Shown here piece after piece: positions 6,336 through 13,945 of a stretch of 18,386 nt of DNA (the stretch's first letter is position 1; every line of letters starts with the position of its first letter). Source of the stretch: Candidatus Saccharimonadota bacterium (GTDB taxonomy: Bacteria > Patescibacteriota > Saccharimonadia > Saccharimonadales > Saccharimonadaceae); contig JAGCSL010000021.1 in the NCBI GenBank assembly GCA_017964115.1, positions 1 to 18,386 on the forward strand, written 5' to 3'. The position numbers and the translations under genes were made by a program. The notes beneath the pieces are model-generated. The model was not told where the DNA came from. It made no database searches and worked only from the letters and a program-made list of their open reading frames with translations.

Positions 6336-6346
6336 CCATTAAAAAA

Positions 6347-6364
6347 CCGAGGCTCGCGCCTCGG
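6347..6364. terminator. Bidirectional terminator between convergent genes
   Basis: A 7-bp stem, CCGAGGC/GCCTCGG (6347-6353 with 6358-6364), has loop TCGC. On the - strand it is followed by six U (A tract 6341-6346). On the + strand the tail is weaker (CTATTTT). It serves the genes at 5661-6335 (+) and 6377-6910 (-). Confidence 0.82.
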
Positions 6365-6376
6365 CTATTTTGCATT

Positions 6377-6910
6377 TTAGCCCTTTTTGCTTACTATGTC
6401 ATGCATAGTCATAATAGCCTCATCAGTCTGGCAGATATCTCTATGCTTCGCGCACCAACGAAGTTCCCGCATAAACAACCTCCAGGGTTCCGCCGGAAGA
6501 AACATCGCTGCCATCAGCAAGTATTGCCAAGGGCCAAGTTCGTCATCATATCTCAGACTCCTCATCATCTCCTCGACTATTTCCATAACCTGGAATACGC
6601 TCTTTTTGCGATAGTTTTTCCTAATCTCGAGCGGAGTGAGCCGATGCCTATGAATACCATAGTATTCCCTCAGTATCAGAACCTCTTTCTTGTCACGCGT
6701 CTTTGCGGCAAAGTCTAGCATCTTCAATACTAGCGGTTCAAGTCTTTTCTCGACGTAGTCCTTGCGAATCATACGCATATCGTCTTTAGACTCAGGATAG
6801 TCAAAATCCTCAAGACCGACCTCTTCCGCGCAAGTGTTCATCATGGATTCTACGACCGAAATCTCTTCTCCGTCAGAGAAAATCAGTTCTTCTACGAAAT
6901 CAAGTGTCAT
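6377..6910 (-). CDS. Small protein with sigma-region-4-like segment
   Basis: A 177-residue soluble protein with no close family that I recognise. Residues about 73-121 read like a divergent sigma-70 region 4 helix-turn-helix. They start with KKEVLILREYYGI (compare REREVLxLRYGL), then RLTPLEIRKNY (compare RTLEEIGKxF), and end MRSLRY (compare LRKLR). The central recognition helix is poorly conserved. No region 2 is visible, so it is not a complete sigma factor. The acidic N-terminus and the hydrophobic, Trp-containing C-terminus (about 125-160) may be separate helices. The start has AAAGGAGG seven bases upstream, and a consensus promoter lies at 6958-6986. A DNA-binding or RNA polymerase-associated regulator is possible, but this is inference from motif resemblance. 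Confidence 0.7.
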   Translation of the reverse strand: MTLDFVEELIFSDGEEISVVESMMNTCAEEVGLEDFDYPESKDDMRMIRKDYVEKRLEPLVLKMLDFAAKTRDKKEVLILREYYGIHRHRLTPLEIRKNYRKKSVFQVMEIVEEMMRSLRYDDELGPWQYLLMAAMFLPAEPWRLFMRELRWCAKHRDICQTDEAIMTMHDIVSKKG

Positions 6911-6957
6911 AGAGTTTCCTCCTTTTCAAAAAATGTAAAAATGCAAAATATCTTTCT

Positions 6958-6986
6958 ATTATATCACAAATTACTCAAAAAGTCAA
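6958..6986 (-). promoter_or_regulatory. Consensus promoter with extended -10
   Basis: On the - strand, TTGACT (6981-6986) and TATAAT (6958-6963) are exactly 17 bases apart, with TGA directly before the -10 box. Predicted start is near 6951, giving a leader of about 40 bases with a strong Shine-Dalgarno sequence. The -35 box lies 18 bases past the pilB stop codon, and no terminator is visible between them. Confidence 0.85.
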
Positions 6987-7004
6987 TCTCTACCCCTGTA
7001 AAAA

Positions 7005-8771
7005 CTAGGCCAAATCGGACGACACGCGGTTCACTTCTTCGATCGTAGTATAACCAGCAAGCGCCTTCATGATACCGTCCTGGCGCATCGTAATCGTGCC
7101 CTTCATCTTCGCAACGCGCATAATATCGCCAGACGTTGCGTGCGCCACAATCAGCTTCTGAATATCGTCATCAACATCAATTGTCTCAAAGAGACCAATA
7201 CGGCCTTTATAGCCACCTGGCGCATCTTCCGTTTCAATACCCTTCACGAGCGTAAAGTGCGACGCAGTAGCAAGCGGCAATGTGCCATAGCCTAACTTTT
7301 CCGAGACAATCGCCACGTCAGCCTGAGTTTGCGGGAGCAAGTTCCCTACTGCCTGCTTAATCGCTGCAGTTTCGAGCTCTGGTGTCTGGAACGACTCCTT
7401 GCGCTCGGACACGCGGCGTGCGAGACGCTGACCAATAACCGTATTAAGAGTCGAGGCAAGAAGGAATGGCTCGATACCCATATCGAGAAGACGAGGCAAA
7501 ATACCTGCTGCCGAGTTCGTGTGCAAAGTCGAGAACACCAAGTGGCCCGTCAGAGCCGCCTGCACCGCAAGGTTCGCAGTTTCCGCATCGCGAATCTCGC
7601 CGACCATCACTACGTCAGGGTCCTGACGCAAAATCGAACGCAAACCCGACGCGAAAGTCAAACCAGCATCAGTGTTAATCTGAATCTGATTCACGCCGTC
7701 CATCTTGTACTCAACCGGATCCTCGAGTGTCACAATATTAATTGTTTCATTCTTGATCTTTTTCACGAGTGCATAGAGCGTAGTCGTCTTACCAGAACCA
7801 GTAGGACCAGAAGTCAAAATCATGCCGTTCGGGCGCGAAATGCCAGCAATCACATCCTTCAATGCGCGACCAGTCATACCCATCTCCTCAACTTCCATCG
7901 AGGTACCGCTCTTATCCAAGAGACGAATAACGACCTGCTCGCCCCAAACCACTGGCGAAGTTGCAATACGAAGGTCAATCTCGTTATCATTCACGAGCAC
8001 TGAGAACTGGCCATCCTGTGGTAAGCGGTGCTCATCAATCTTTAGCTTCGCCATAATCTTAATGCGCGACACCAGGGCCGGCTCAATCGATTTTGGCAAC
8101 TCCATCGTCTTACGAAGCACGCCATCCACGCGGCAACGAATGACTAGCGAATTCTCGAGCGGTTCGATATGAATATCCGAAGCTTTCGACTTTGCGGCAT
8201 AATCAAGAATCGAGGTCAAAGCCTTCGAAATTGGCGAGTCCTGCGTAATCGTCTGAACTTCTTTACCACCAGCACCACCAGCTTGCTCTTGCTCCTGGCC
8301 CCTCTCCGCAATACGGTCGACGTCCTTAAGGTCCGCCACATACTGCATGAGCGCATTCTGAATACCCGCCTCCGAAGTCATCATCGGGCGTACCGCCATC
8401 TTCACGAGTGTGGCGATGTAATCTATGCGCTGGATGTTCGTCGGATCAATCACCGCGATAAACAGCTGACCATCCTTCTCGCCAAGCGGCACAACCTTGT
8501 GAGCCTTCGCCGTATCCTGAGGAATCTTCAAAAGCTTATCTTTATCGAACTTGATATTGCGCAAATCAATGTATGGCGTATTCGTCACAATTGCCGTTGC
8601 GTGCTGAATAATATCATCCGAAGCAACACTCTTCGAACGTAGCGCCGCCAAAACCGGCTGACCAGCACTCTGCGCTTCGGTATATGTCTTCTGCGCTAAT
8701 GCGCCATCAACAAGACCATCCTCAATGAGGAGTTTTACTACGCTTTGTTCCTGCTCCTTCGTCAGAAGCAT
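7005..8771 (-). CDS. pilB: Type IV pilus assembly ATPase PilB (GspE family)
   Basis: Hexameric secretion-type ATPase that powers pilus extension at the inner face of the membrane; 588 residues, normal length. Residues about 1-150 form the N-terminal MshEN-like region. The ATPase core has Walker A GPTGSGKT at 322-329 (Lys328), an Asp-box region around VTLEDPVEY, atypical Walker B GEIRDAE starting at 391 (Glu392), and a His-box TGHLVFSTLHTN. After QRLARR, where many PilB/GspE proteins carry a tetracysteine zinc-binding motif, this one reads VSERKE and has no Cys, so the zinc site is lost. It is the last gene of the pil operon, one base after the preceding stop codon. PilT-like alternatives are less likely given the long N-terminal region. 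Confidence 0.93.
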   Translation of the reverse strand: MLLTKEQEQSVVKLLIEDGLVDGALAQKTYTEAQSAGQPVLAALRSKSVASDDIIQHATAIVTNTPYIDLRNIKFDKDKLLKIPQDTAKAHKVVPLGEKDGQLFIAVIDPTNIQRIDYIATLVKMAVRPMMTSEAGIQNALMQYVADLKDVDRIAERGQEQEQAGGAGGKEVQTITQDSPISKALTSILDYAAKSKASDIHIEPLENSLVIRCRVDGVLRKTMELPKSIEPALVSRIKIMAKLKIDEHRLPQDGQFSVLVNDNEIDLRIATSPVVWGEQVVIRLLDKSGTSMEVEEMGMTGRALKDVIAGISRPNGMILTSGPTGSGKTTTLYALVKKIKNETINIVTLEDPVEYKMDGVNQIQINTDAGLTFASGLRSILRQDPDVVMVGEIRDAETANLAVQAALTGHLVFSTLHTNSAAGILPRLLDMGIEPFLLASTLNTVIGQRLARRVSERKESFQTPELETAAIKQAVGNLLPQTQADVAIVSEKLGYGTLPLATASHFTLVKGIETEDAPGGYKGRIGLFETIDVDDDIQKLIVAHATSGDIMRVAKMKGTITMRQDGIMKALAGYTTIEEVNRVSSDLA

Positions 8772-8772
8772 G

Positions 8773-9159
8773 CTATTCCCCCGTATTGTTTTCTACGCCA
8801 GAGCTATACTCATCATCAGCATCAGAGCTGTCAAACGAAGTATTGTCGGATTCTTTATTGGATTCCTCGGTTTCTTCCTCTTCGTCGCTAGCCATCTTTG
8901 AGCGGCAAACCTTAGCGTTTGCGTCCCAAACTTCCATTGGACCACAGTTACCGACGTAAACCTCAACTGTTGGGTTGAGCGCATCAACGTTGAACGATTC
9001 AATATCCGGGTCATTAACATCGCTGCTAATAACATCCATATATTCAACGCTAGTTACCTTCTCGTTTGGATCACCAAGCAAAGCATTGCCGACGAAATAG
9101 GAAATCACAGTTGCTACGAGAGCAATCATTATAACTAATGCAATATCAGTATTTTTCAT
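8773..9159 (-). CDS. Small membrane-anchored pilus-operon protein
   Basis: A 128-residue protein that I do not recognise. One N-terminal hydrophobic helix (about 5-28) is followed by an extracytoplasmic part. Cys72 and Cys85 bracket a short segment, NCGPMEVWDANAKVC, that could form a disulfide loop. The last 40 residues are strongly acidic and Ser-rich, probably disordered. It starts directly after the pilO stop codon (TAA then ATG), with an AGGAGG-type site just upstream, and ends one base before pilB. Position between pilO and pilB, where some systems have pilP, suggests an accessory part of the pilus alignment complex. No PilP lipobox is visible. Confidence 0.8.
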   Translation of the reverse strand: MKNTDIALVIMIALVATVISYFVGNALLGDPNEKVTSVEYMDVISSDVNDPDIESFNVDALNPTVEVYVGNCGPMEVWDANAKVCRSKMASDEEEETEESNKESDNTSFDSSDADDEYSSGVENNTGE

Positions 9160-10023
9160 TTACTTTTTCCTCCTACCAGTGCACTTAGCACTCGTATCGT
9201 CAGCGCAAATCTTCTTGGTTTTCTTCTCAATCTTCTTTGCGTTCGAGTAGTAAGCACGGTATGTCGCGTTGAGCTCAATCGTCTCTGGGATATAGGTATT
9301 GCGCTCATTCACGGTACCACCAGACCAAGTAATCGTTGCCGATGCGATATCGTAATTGCGAATCGAGTTCTCAATCGTATCGAGCGCCTTGTGGACCTTC
9401 GCGCTGCCGTCATTAATTGAAATCGCGGCGCCAGTTGGCTGCAAGGAAGATGCGCTTGTGCCGCCGTCTCTGTCAACCAATGCGACACCTTCAACTTCCG
9501 TGCCGGAAATACCATCAATCTTGAGCTGTGGATCGCTCCAGAGAAGCAGCCAGTTCAAGCTTGCAAGTGTCGCCTCATCGTTCATCTGCGACGGCAAAGC
9601 ATCAGGAATCACACGAAGCGCCGTGCAGGTACGAGTTAGCTCAATATCCTCAACAGAGCTTGTAGCACCAAGCTTATTAATAGCTAGGCCAGCACAGTCT
9701 GCTGAGCGCGTGCGTGCCACTACCTCGAGTGCGCTATCGTCTCTGAGTTCATTTACTCTATCAGAAATCACCTGAAGGTTGTTTTGAATCTTCTTGTAAT
9801 CTTCAATAACCTTGCCCTTCTCGCCAATCACCTTCGCATTGAAAGCGATCACCTTCGACAAGTAGATAACGCCAACCGCAGTGACGCCAAGCACAACCGA
9901 CGCTAGAGAGACTGCGACAAGCATATTGCGCTGAGCGCGATCAATCTTCGCCCATTTGGCAAATGCGACGCCCTTCCCGCGACCATTGCTAGTCTTTGGT
10001 GCTGCTTTTTTAGTTTCAGCCAT
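9160..10023 (-). CDS. pilO: PilO-like pilus alignment protein
   Basis: A 287-residue bitopic membrane protein. A basic cytoplasmic N-terminus (1-32) leads into one transmembrane helix (about 33-55), a heptad-like coiled coil (about 56-92), and an extracytoplasmic domain ending in a very basic tail. This is the topology of PilO, which pairs with PilN outside the membrane. Sequence identity to classical PilO is not evident, so the name rests on topology and gene order after pilM and pilN. Four Cys occur, all after the membrane helix (SADC, RTC, KKIC, AKC). The start codon overlaps the pilN stop by one base (TAATG), with AAGGAGGTG upstream. Confidence 0.7.
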   Translation of the reverse strand: MAETKKAAPKTSNGRGKGVAFAKWAKIDRAQRNMLVAVSLASVVLGVTAVGVIYLSKVIAFNAKVIGEKGKVIEDYKKIQNNLQVISDRVNELRDDSALEVVARTRSADCAGLAINKLGATSSVEDIELTRTCTALRVIPDALPSQMNDEATLASLNWLLLWSDPQLKIDGISGTEVEGVALVDRDGGTSASSLQPTGAAISINDGSAKVHKALDTIENSIRNYDIASATITWSGGTVNERNTYIPETIELNATYRAYYSNAKKIEKKTKKICADDTSAKCTGRRKK

Positions 10024-11174
10024 TACTCGTTCACCTCCTTATCTGCTGCTTCGGTAAACATGTCGCGAACCTGGATGTAGCTATCCGTCACGTTCTGGCG
10101 GGTAGGACCAATCACCTGAACATGCTTGTTGCGAGCTAGGAAAACATCACGCGTAATTGTGAGCGTCGACGAGAACGAAAGGACCATCTCATCTTCGCTG
10201 TTGCGACCGTACGAAGAGTCGCCAATATTTGGTTCTTCGGATAGCAATGGGCATTGCTCGAGCGTTGCCGCTTCGTCAAACTTGCCATTATCGTACTGCA
10301 AGCAGCTACTTTCGAAGTAATAACCCTTCGTAGTGCTATCACCATAGTTATCTTTACCGCTACGATACTTTTCCATGTCGTTCTGATCATTATAAGTACG
10401 GCGAATGCGGATATCGGTAACCGTGCTCTCTTCCGTAGAAGCGTTTGTCTTCGTCTGAGTTTCGGTTTCTAATTCCTCATCCTCAAGCTCTTCGTCGCCC
10501 TCGGTCTTCCCCTCAATCATTGGAGCTTCGCAACCAGGCTTGCCTTTGTGGTAAATACCAAAGGTCACGCCGTTTGCATCCACCTCTTCGTCGATACAGA
10601 AGCTTGGAATTTCAACATAGTCGCCAGTTTCCTTATCGAGGCGCATATAGCTACCATAATCGTAGTAGGAAAGCTTCGCATTCTTCTTAAATGCCTCGAG
10701 CGCACGATAACCAATGTTATTTGAAGCGCTAGCCACGGCGTCGAAGTAAAGAATGTTATTGTTAATATCGGTTCTGAGCTGAGAAATCTTCACTTCATTG
10801 TCACCCGTTGGCAAAATCACATCGAGCACGCCAAACACACGAGAGAACTTAATCTTATTATCGTTAAGAAGGCGGAGATTATTCATCTGATCCTGAATCG
10901 TGAGGAGCTCTTCGGCATTAGTAAACTTCAAGACGGCCGTACCGTACTTCGTGTCACATCTGCCACCCTTCACGACGCCATCAGCACGACATGCGATTTC
11001 CGTATCCATCGCGCTAAGTGCAATGCCCTGGCTACCGGTTACACCGAGTAGGAGGAAGATTACGACGCCACAACCAGCCGCCACGATAAGGCAGATGAAG
11101 ATGACTAAGTTGCGAATGCGAAGCTTCTTGAGAAGCTCGGCTTTTACATCTGGAACAAGACTAATTTCGTACAT
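10023..11174 (-). CDS. pilN: PilN-like pilus assembly protein, enlarged
   Basis: A bitopic membrane protein of 383 residues. The short N-terminus, MYEISLVPDVKAELLKKLR, matches the PilN pattern: a conserved peptide that docks on PilM, followed by a basic stretch. A transmembrane helix at about 22-45 and a large extracytoplasmic part follow. Typical PilN is about half this length. The extra sequence includes a Glu/Thr-rich disordered segment (roughly 225-255) and Cys-containing loops. Six Cys lie outside the membrane and one in the helix. It sits three bases after pilM. PilN-type function is inferred from the N-terminus, topology and position; the outer domain is not recognisable to me. Confidence 0.72.
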   Translation of the reverse strand: MYEISLVPDVKAELLKKLRIRNLVIFICLIVAAGCGVVIFLLLGVTGSQGIALSAMDTEIACRADGVVKGGRCDTKYGTAVLKFTNAEELLTIQDQMNNLRLLNDNKIKFSRVFGVLDVILPTGDNEVKISQLRTDINNNILYFDAVASASNNIGYRALEAFKKNAKLSYYDYGSYMRLDKETGDYVEIPSFCIDEEVDANGVTFGIYHKGKPGCEAPMIEGKTEGDEELEDEELETETQTKTNASTEESTVTDIRIRRTYNDQNDMEKYRSGKDNYGDSTTKGYYFESSCLQYDNGKFDEAATLEQCPLLSEEPNIGDSSYGRNSEDEMVLSFSSTLTITRDVFLARNKHVQVIGPTRQNVTDSYIQVRDMFTEAADKEVNE

Positions 11175-11177
11175 AAA

Positions 11178-12224
11178 CTACCTCGTATTTGTCCTTTCCG
11201 CTAAGCCAATCGCCACCGAAAACTCTGCTGCCACCTGAGAAAGTGCCATTTGCTGTTGTGGAGTAACCTTGACCATCTGCCATGGATTACCCTGAATCGT
11301 CTGAATACCAGTCTTTGCCTCGATATATTCAGGCAAGAATGGAATGACACCAGCAAAGCCAGATAGAACGATACCGCCAACCTGGACATTTGGATACTTT
11401 GTCTGGAAGAAGCGTGCAGATTTCGAAAGTTCAGATGCGAAGTTTTCGAGCGTGCTATCAAGCGCGCGGAACACCTGACCATCGAGCTTATCCTGAGCGA
11501 GACCAAACTTCAAGATGAACTGGCGAGCCTGGCTCTCTTTCACATTGAGTGAGTTTGCAACCGTGCGGACTAGTACAGATAGACCACCAGGAAGCATACG
11601 AACAAGCCTTGGGGCACCATAAACAATCGACAAATCCGTCGAATCTTCACCGAAATCGATAATTAGACGTGCATCAGAAAGCCCTGGAGGCGTCAATGAG
11701 CGGGACATCGCAATCGCTTCTGGCTCTTGAGCGACTAGGTTAAAGCCAAAGGATTCTACGCTTTCCATCTTCTCTTCTGCGTACTTAATAGAAGTACAAG
11801 AAAGAAGCACCTCGGTTATGGCCGGATCGTTCGGGCTTGGCCCAATAATTACGTAGTCAACTTTCGCGTCTTCGACAGGCATCGGGATATACTGGTCGAT
11901 GTGGTACTTGATAATCTTTTCCATCGACTTCTTATCTTGCGTTGGCACCTCAACAATCGCCGTAAAGGTCTTGTTCGAAGGAAGACCGAGCGCAATATTT
12001 TTAGTTCTAATGCCCGCTTGTTGCGCGGCAGTTACAATCGTCTCGCCGAGACGACGTTTACCAGCATCGCTGCTGTCTTGTAGAATTTGGCGATCAACAG
12101 GCACATATGCGAACCGTTGCAAAGTCCAGCCGTGCTGTGCACCGCCGGAAAGCTCAATCATTCTTAGTGCGTCTGTACCGATGTCTAATGCAAAGAAATC
12201 GCCCACACCATAACCTAGACTCAT
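11178..12224 (-). CDS. pilM: Type IV pilus assembly protein PilM
   Basis: Cytoplasmic actin-like ATPase (FtsA/PilM fold) that binds the N-terminus of PilN and connects it to the motor. The 348 residues are normal. The phosphate-1 loop is FFALDIGTDALRMIEL near residues 10-25, the phosphate-2 loop is LIIDFGEDSTDLSIV near the middle, and the adenosine motif region is VLSGFAGVIP. PilM-typical segments KYHIDQYIPMP and ARFFQTKYP are also present. It is the first gene of the pilM-N-O-small protein-B operon. An extended -10 box six bases upstream and the absence of a Shine-Dalgarno sequence point to a leaderless mRNA. Confidence 0.93.
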   Translation of the reverse strand: MSLGYGVGDFFALDIGTDALRMIELSGGAQHGWTLQRFAYVPVDRQILQDSSDAGKRRLGETIVTAAQQAGIRTKNIALGLPSNKTFTAIVEVPTQDKKSMEKIIKYHIDQYIPMPVEDAKVDYVIIGPSPNDPAITEVLLSCTSIKYAEEKMESVESFGFNLVAQEPEAIAMSRSLTPPGLSDARLIIDFGEDSTDLSIVYGAPRLVRMLPGGLSVLVRTVANSLNVKESQARQFILKFGLAQDKLDGQVFRALDSTLENFASELSKSARFFQTKYPNVQVGGIVLSGFAGVIPFLPEYIEAKTGIQTIQGNPWQMVKVTPQQQMALSQVAAEFSVAIGLAERTNTR

Positions 12225-12230
12225 ACCAAA

Positions 12231-12239
12231 ATTATAGCA
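12231..12239 (-). promoter_or_regulatory. Extended -10 promoter of the pil operon
   Basis: On the - strand, TGC-TATAAT (TATAAT is the complement of 12231-12236) is followed by six bases and the pilM ATG. A weak TTGCGA -35 candidate lies 18 bases upstream. It sits just beyond the ychF terminator, so the operon is transcribed on its own. Confidence 0.75.
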
Positions 12240-12272
12240 TAACCATTTTTATTTTCGCAAATATTAAATAAC

Positions 12273-12298
12273 AAAAAAGTCAGGACATGTGCCTGACT
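12273..12298 (-). terminator. Intrinsic terminator between ychF and pilM
   Basis: On the - strand a 7-bp stem, AGTCAGG/CCTGACT (12278-12284 with 12292-12298), with a 7-base loop is followed by six U. It lies about 65 bases downstream of the ychF stop. Confidence 0.85.
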
Positions 12299-12323
12299 AT
12301 TTTGTCACACTCAAAGGGAGTCC

Positions 12324-12350
12324 CCACGAAGGGAATGTGTCCCCTCGTGG
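12324..12350. other. Second hairpin downstream of ychF
   Basis: CCACGA and GGG (12324-12329, 12331-12333) pair with CCC and TCGTGG (12341-12343, 12345-12350), with one A-C mismatch and a 7-base loop. No U tract follows on either strand, so it is not a terminator. It may stabilise the ychF mRNA 3' end. Confidence 0.5.
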
Positions 12351-12362
12351 AAGCGAAGCGTT

Positions 12363-13421
12363 CTAGACGTTAAATTTAAATTCAACAACGTCGCCGTCAC
12401 GCATCACGTAATCCTTGCCCTCCGTGCGCATGAGACCGGCTTCTTTCACGGCTTTTTCCGAACCAAGCCGGACCAAATCATCATAAGAACAAATAGACGC
12501 CGCTATGAAACCACGCTGAAAATCGGTATGAATCACGCCCGCCGCCTCTGGAGCCGTTGCGCCCTGCGGAATTGTCCAGGCGCGCGTTTCTTTCTTGCCC
12601 GCCGTCAGATAGCTCTGGAGCTTCAACGTATCATATGCGACATGTACGAGCTGAGTTAGGCCGTCTTCCTTAATGCCATAGCTATCGAGGAACTCCTTCT
12701 TCTCTTCTTTGCTCATATCTGCCATCTCTGCCTCAAGTTTTGCGTTCACAAATACACACTTCTCTGGCGCTACCATCTCGGCGAGCTCCTTACGCTTCGC
12801 TTCATCGATAAGCTCATTTTCGTCCATATTAAACATATAGAAAACCGGCTTGCCGCAAAGAAGATCTAGGCCGCTAACCGGCTCGACATGCGTCTGGCCG
12901 TTCTTCAAAGCCTCGAGCGCTTTTTCTGCCTGCTCGGCGCGCTTCGCCGCATCTTTGTCGCCACCGCGCGCTTCCTTCTGAATCTTCGGAATCGTCTTCT
13001 CTAGCGTCTCAATATCTGCTAGCGCAAGCTCCATCTCTACCGTCTCAATATCGCGTTTTGGATCTGGGCCGCCCGCAACATGCGTTACATTACTATCAGC
13101 AAACACGCGCACCACATGGCAAATCACGGCGCACTCACGAATATTCGCGAGGAACTTATTGCCGAGACCTTCACCCTTCGATGCGCCAGCAATAAGACCA
13201 GCAATATCTACAAACTCAACTGTCGCCGGAACCACTTTATCCGACTCGTACATCTTCGCCAATACATCAAGGCGCTCATCCGGAACGCCAACGATACCAG
13301 TATTTGGTTCAATCGTTGCAAATGGGTAATTTGCCGCGAGTGCGCCAGCATTCGTCAGCGCATTAAAAAGCGTGCTCTTCCCCACATTCGCCAAACCAAC
13401 AATTCCAATTTTTAAACTCAT
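12363..13421 (-). CDS. ychF: Ribosome-associated ATPase/GTPase YchF (OLA1 family)
   Basis: Obg-family P-loop protein that binds ATP in most studied homologues and associates with ribosomes; implicated in translation control and stress responses. The 352 residues are close to the usual length of just over 360. The P loop is GLANVGKST at 9-17, where Pro is more usual than Ala11. The Obg-family signature is FVDIAGLIAGASKGEGLGNKF, and NMDE replaces the canonical NKxD, as typical of YchF. A coiled-coil insertion (about 125-175) and a C-terminal TGS domain ending in VMRDGDVVEFKFNV complete the family layout. The mRNA is probably leaderless: TATAAT lies seven bases before ATG. It is an independent unit with its own terminator. 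Confidence 0.97.
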   Translation of the reverse strand: MSLKIGIVGLANVGKSTLFNALTNAGALAANYPFATIEPNTGIVGVPDERLDVLAKMYESDKVVPATVEFVDIAGLIAGASKGEGLGNKFLANIRECAVICHVVRVFADSNVTHVAGGPDPKRDIETVEMELALADIETLEKTIPKIQKEARGGDKDAAKRAEQAEKALEALKNGQTHVEPVSGLDLLCGKPVFYMFNMDENELIDEAKRKELAEMVAPEKCVFVNAKLEAEMADMSKEEKKEFLDSYGIKEDGLTQLVHVAYDTLKLQSYLTAGKKETRAWTIPQGATAPEAAGVIHTDFQRGFIAASICSYDDLVRLGSEKAVKEAGLMRTEGKDYVMRDGDVVEFKFNV

Positions 13422-13428
13422 ATCCTAT

Positions 13429-13434
13429 ATTATA
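13429..13434 (-). promoter_or_regulatory. -10 box of ychF, leaderless
   Basis: A perfect TATAAT on the - strand lies seven bases before the ychF ATG, with no room for a leader or Shine-Dalgarno sequence. It has no upstream TG and no clear -35 box. Confidence 0.65.
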
Positions 13435-13451
13435 CCTCAAGCTAGTAAAAT

Positions 13452-13469
13452 CCCCTGGTAAACCAGGGG
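13452..13469 (-). terminator. Intrinsic terminator of the small hypothetical gene
   Basis: A perfect 7-bp stem, CCCCTGG/CCAGGGG, has loop TTTA on the - strand and a short A-then-U tail (ATTTTA). It starts six bases after the UGA stop at 13476-13478, supporting UGA as a real stop. Confidence 0.8.
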
Positions 13470-13475
13470 ACATTG

Positions 13476-13862
13476 TCAACCTTCCACTTCGGCTAAATCA
13501 AAGAGAATATGCTCATACTCTTTGATTGATAATCTCGAATGAGACAATTCTTCGCCGTCCTTTATTATCTGATTAATAAAGGCCGCATCATCGCCAATCT
13601 GGGGATTCGGATGCGCCATTCTTACATACGCGACGGCATATTCATGCCCATTTTCAGAGAATTTCATTAAATAAACATCATGTTTATCTACTACCGAGTC
13701 GAACTCATCCGAAACGAATTCACTCTTCTTTTTCCATTCATCGAGCATAAACGCCGGCGACAAGAGACAATCGTGCTTCTTCTGCCCATCAGCCATAAAC
13801 TCTAAGGTTTCTCCAATAGTGCCATAATAAAGAGCGGCTCCTTCATTCATTTTCGTAGACAT
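13476..13862 (-). CDS. Small hypothetical protein
   Basis: A 128-residue soluble protein that I do not recognise. It has no signal peptide or membrane helix and is mildly acidic. It looks like a mixed alpha/beta fold: strands around DVYLMKF and EYAVAYVRM, and a C-terminal helix around LSIKEYEHILFDLAEVEG. I chose ATG 13862 over the in-frame GTG at 13871. A strong GGGAGGTG site precedes the ATG at proper spacing and partly overlaps the GTG. It ends with UGA and is followed at once by a hairpin terminator. The promoter at 13895-13923 makes it a single-gene unit, in the same promoter class as the genes at 1539 and 6910. Confidence 0.8.
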   Translation of the reverse strand: MSTKMNEGAALYYGTIGETLEFMADGQKKHDCLLSPAFMLDEWKKKSEFVSDEFDSVVDKHDVYLMKFSENGHEYAVAYVRMAHPNPQIGDDAAFINQIIKDGEELSHSRLSIKEYEHILFDLAEVEG

Positions 13863-13894
13863 TTTGCCCACCTCCCTTTCTAGAAGCTATATAT

Positions 13895-13923
13895 ATTACA
13901 CCAAAAAATCGCGCAAAAGTCAA
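13895..13923 (-). promoter_or_regulatory. Promoter, TTGACT class
   Basis: On the - strand, TTGACT (13918-13923) and TGTAAT (13895-13900) are exactly 17 bases apart. Predicted start is near 13888, giving a leader of about 25 bases that contains the Shine-Dalgarno sequence of the downstream gene. The -35 box continues as TTGACTTTT. Confidence 0.72.
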
Positions 13924-13945
13924 CTCCGCCCCCTGTTGGATCCGT

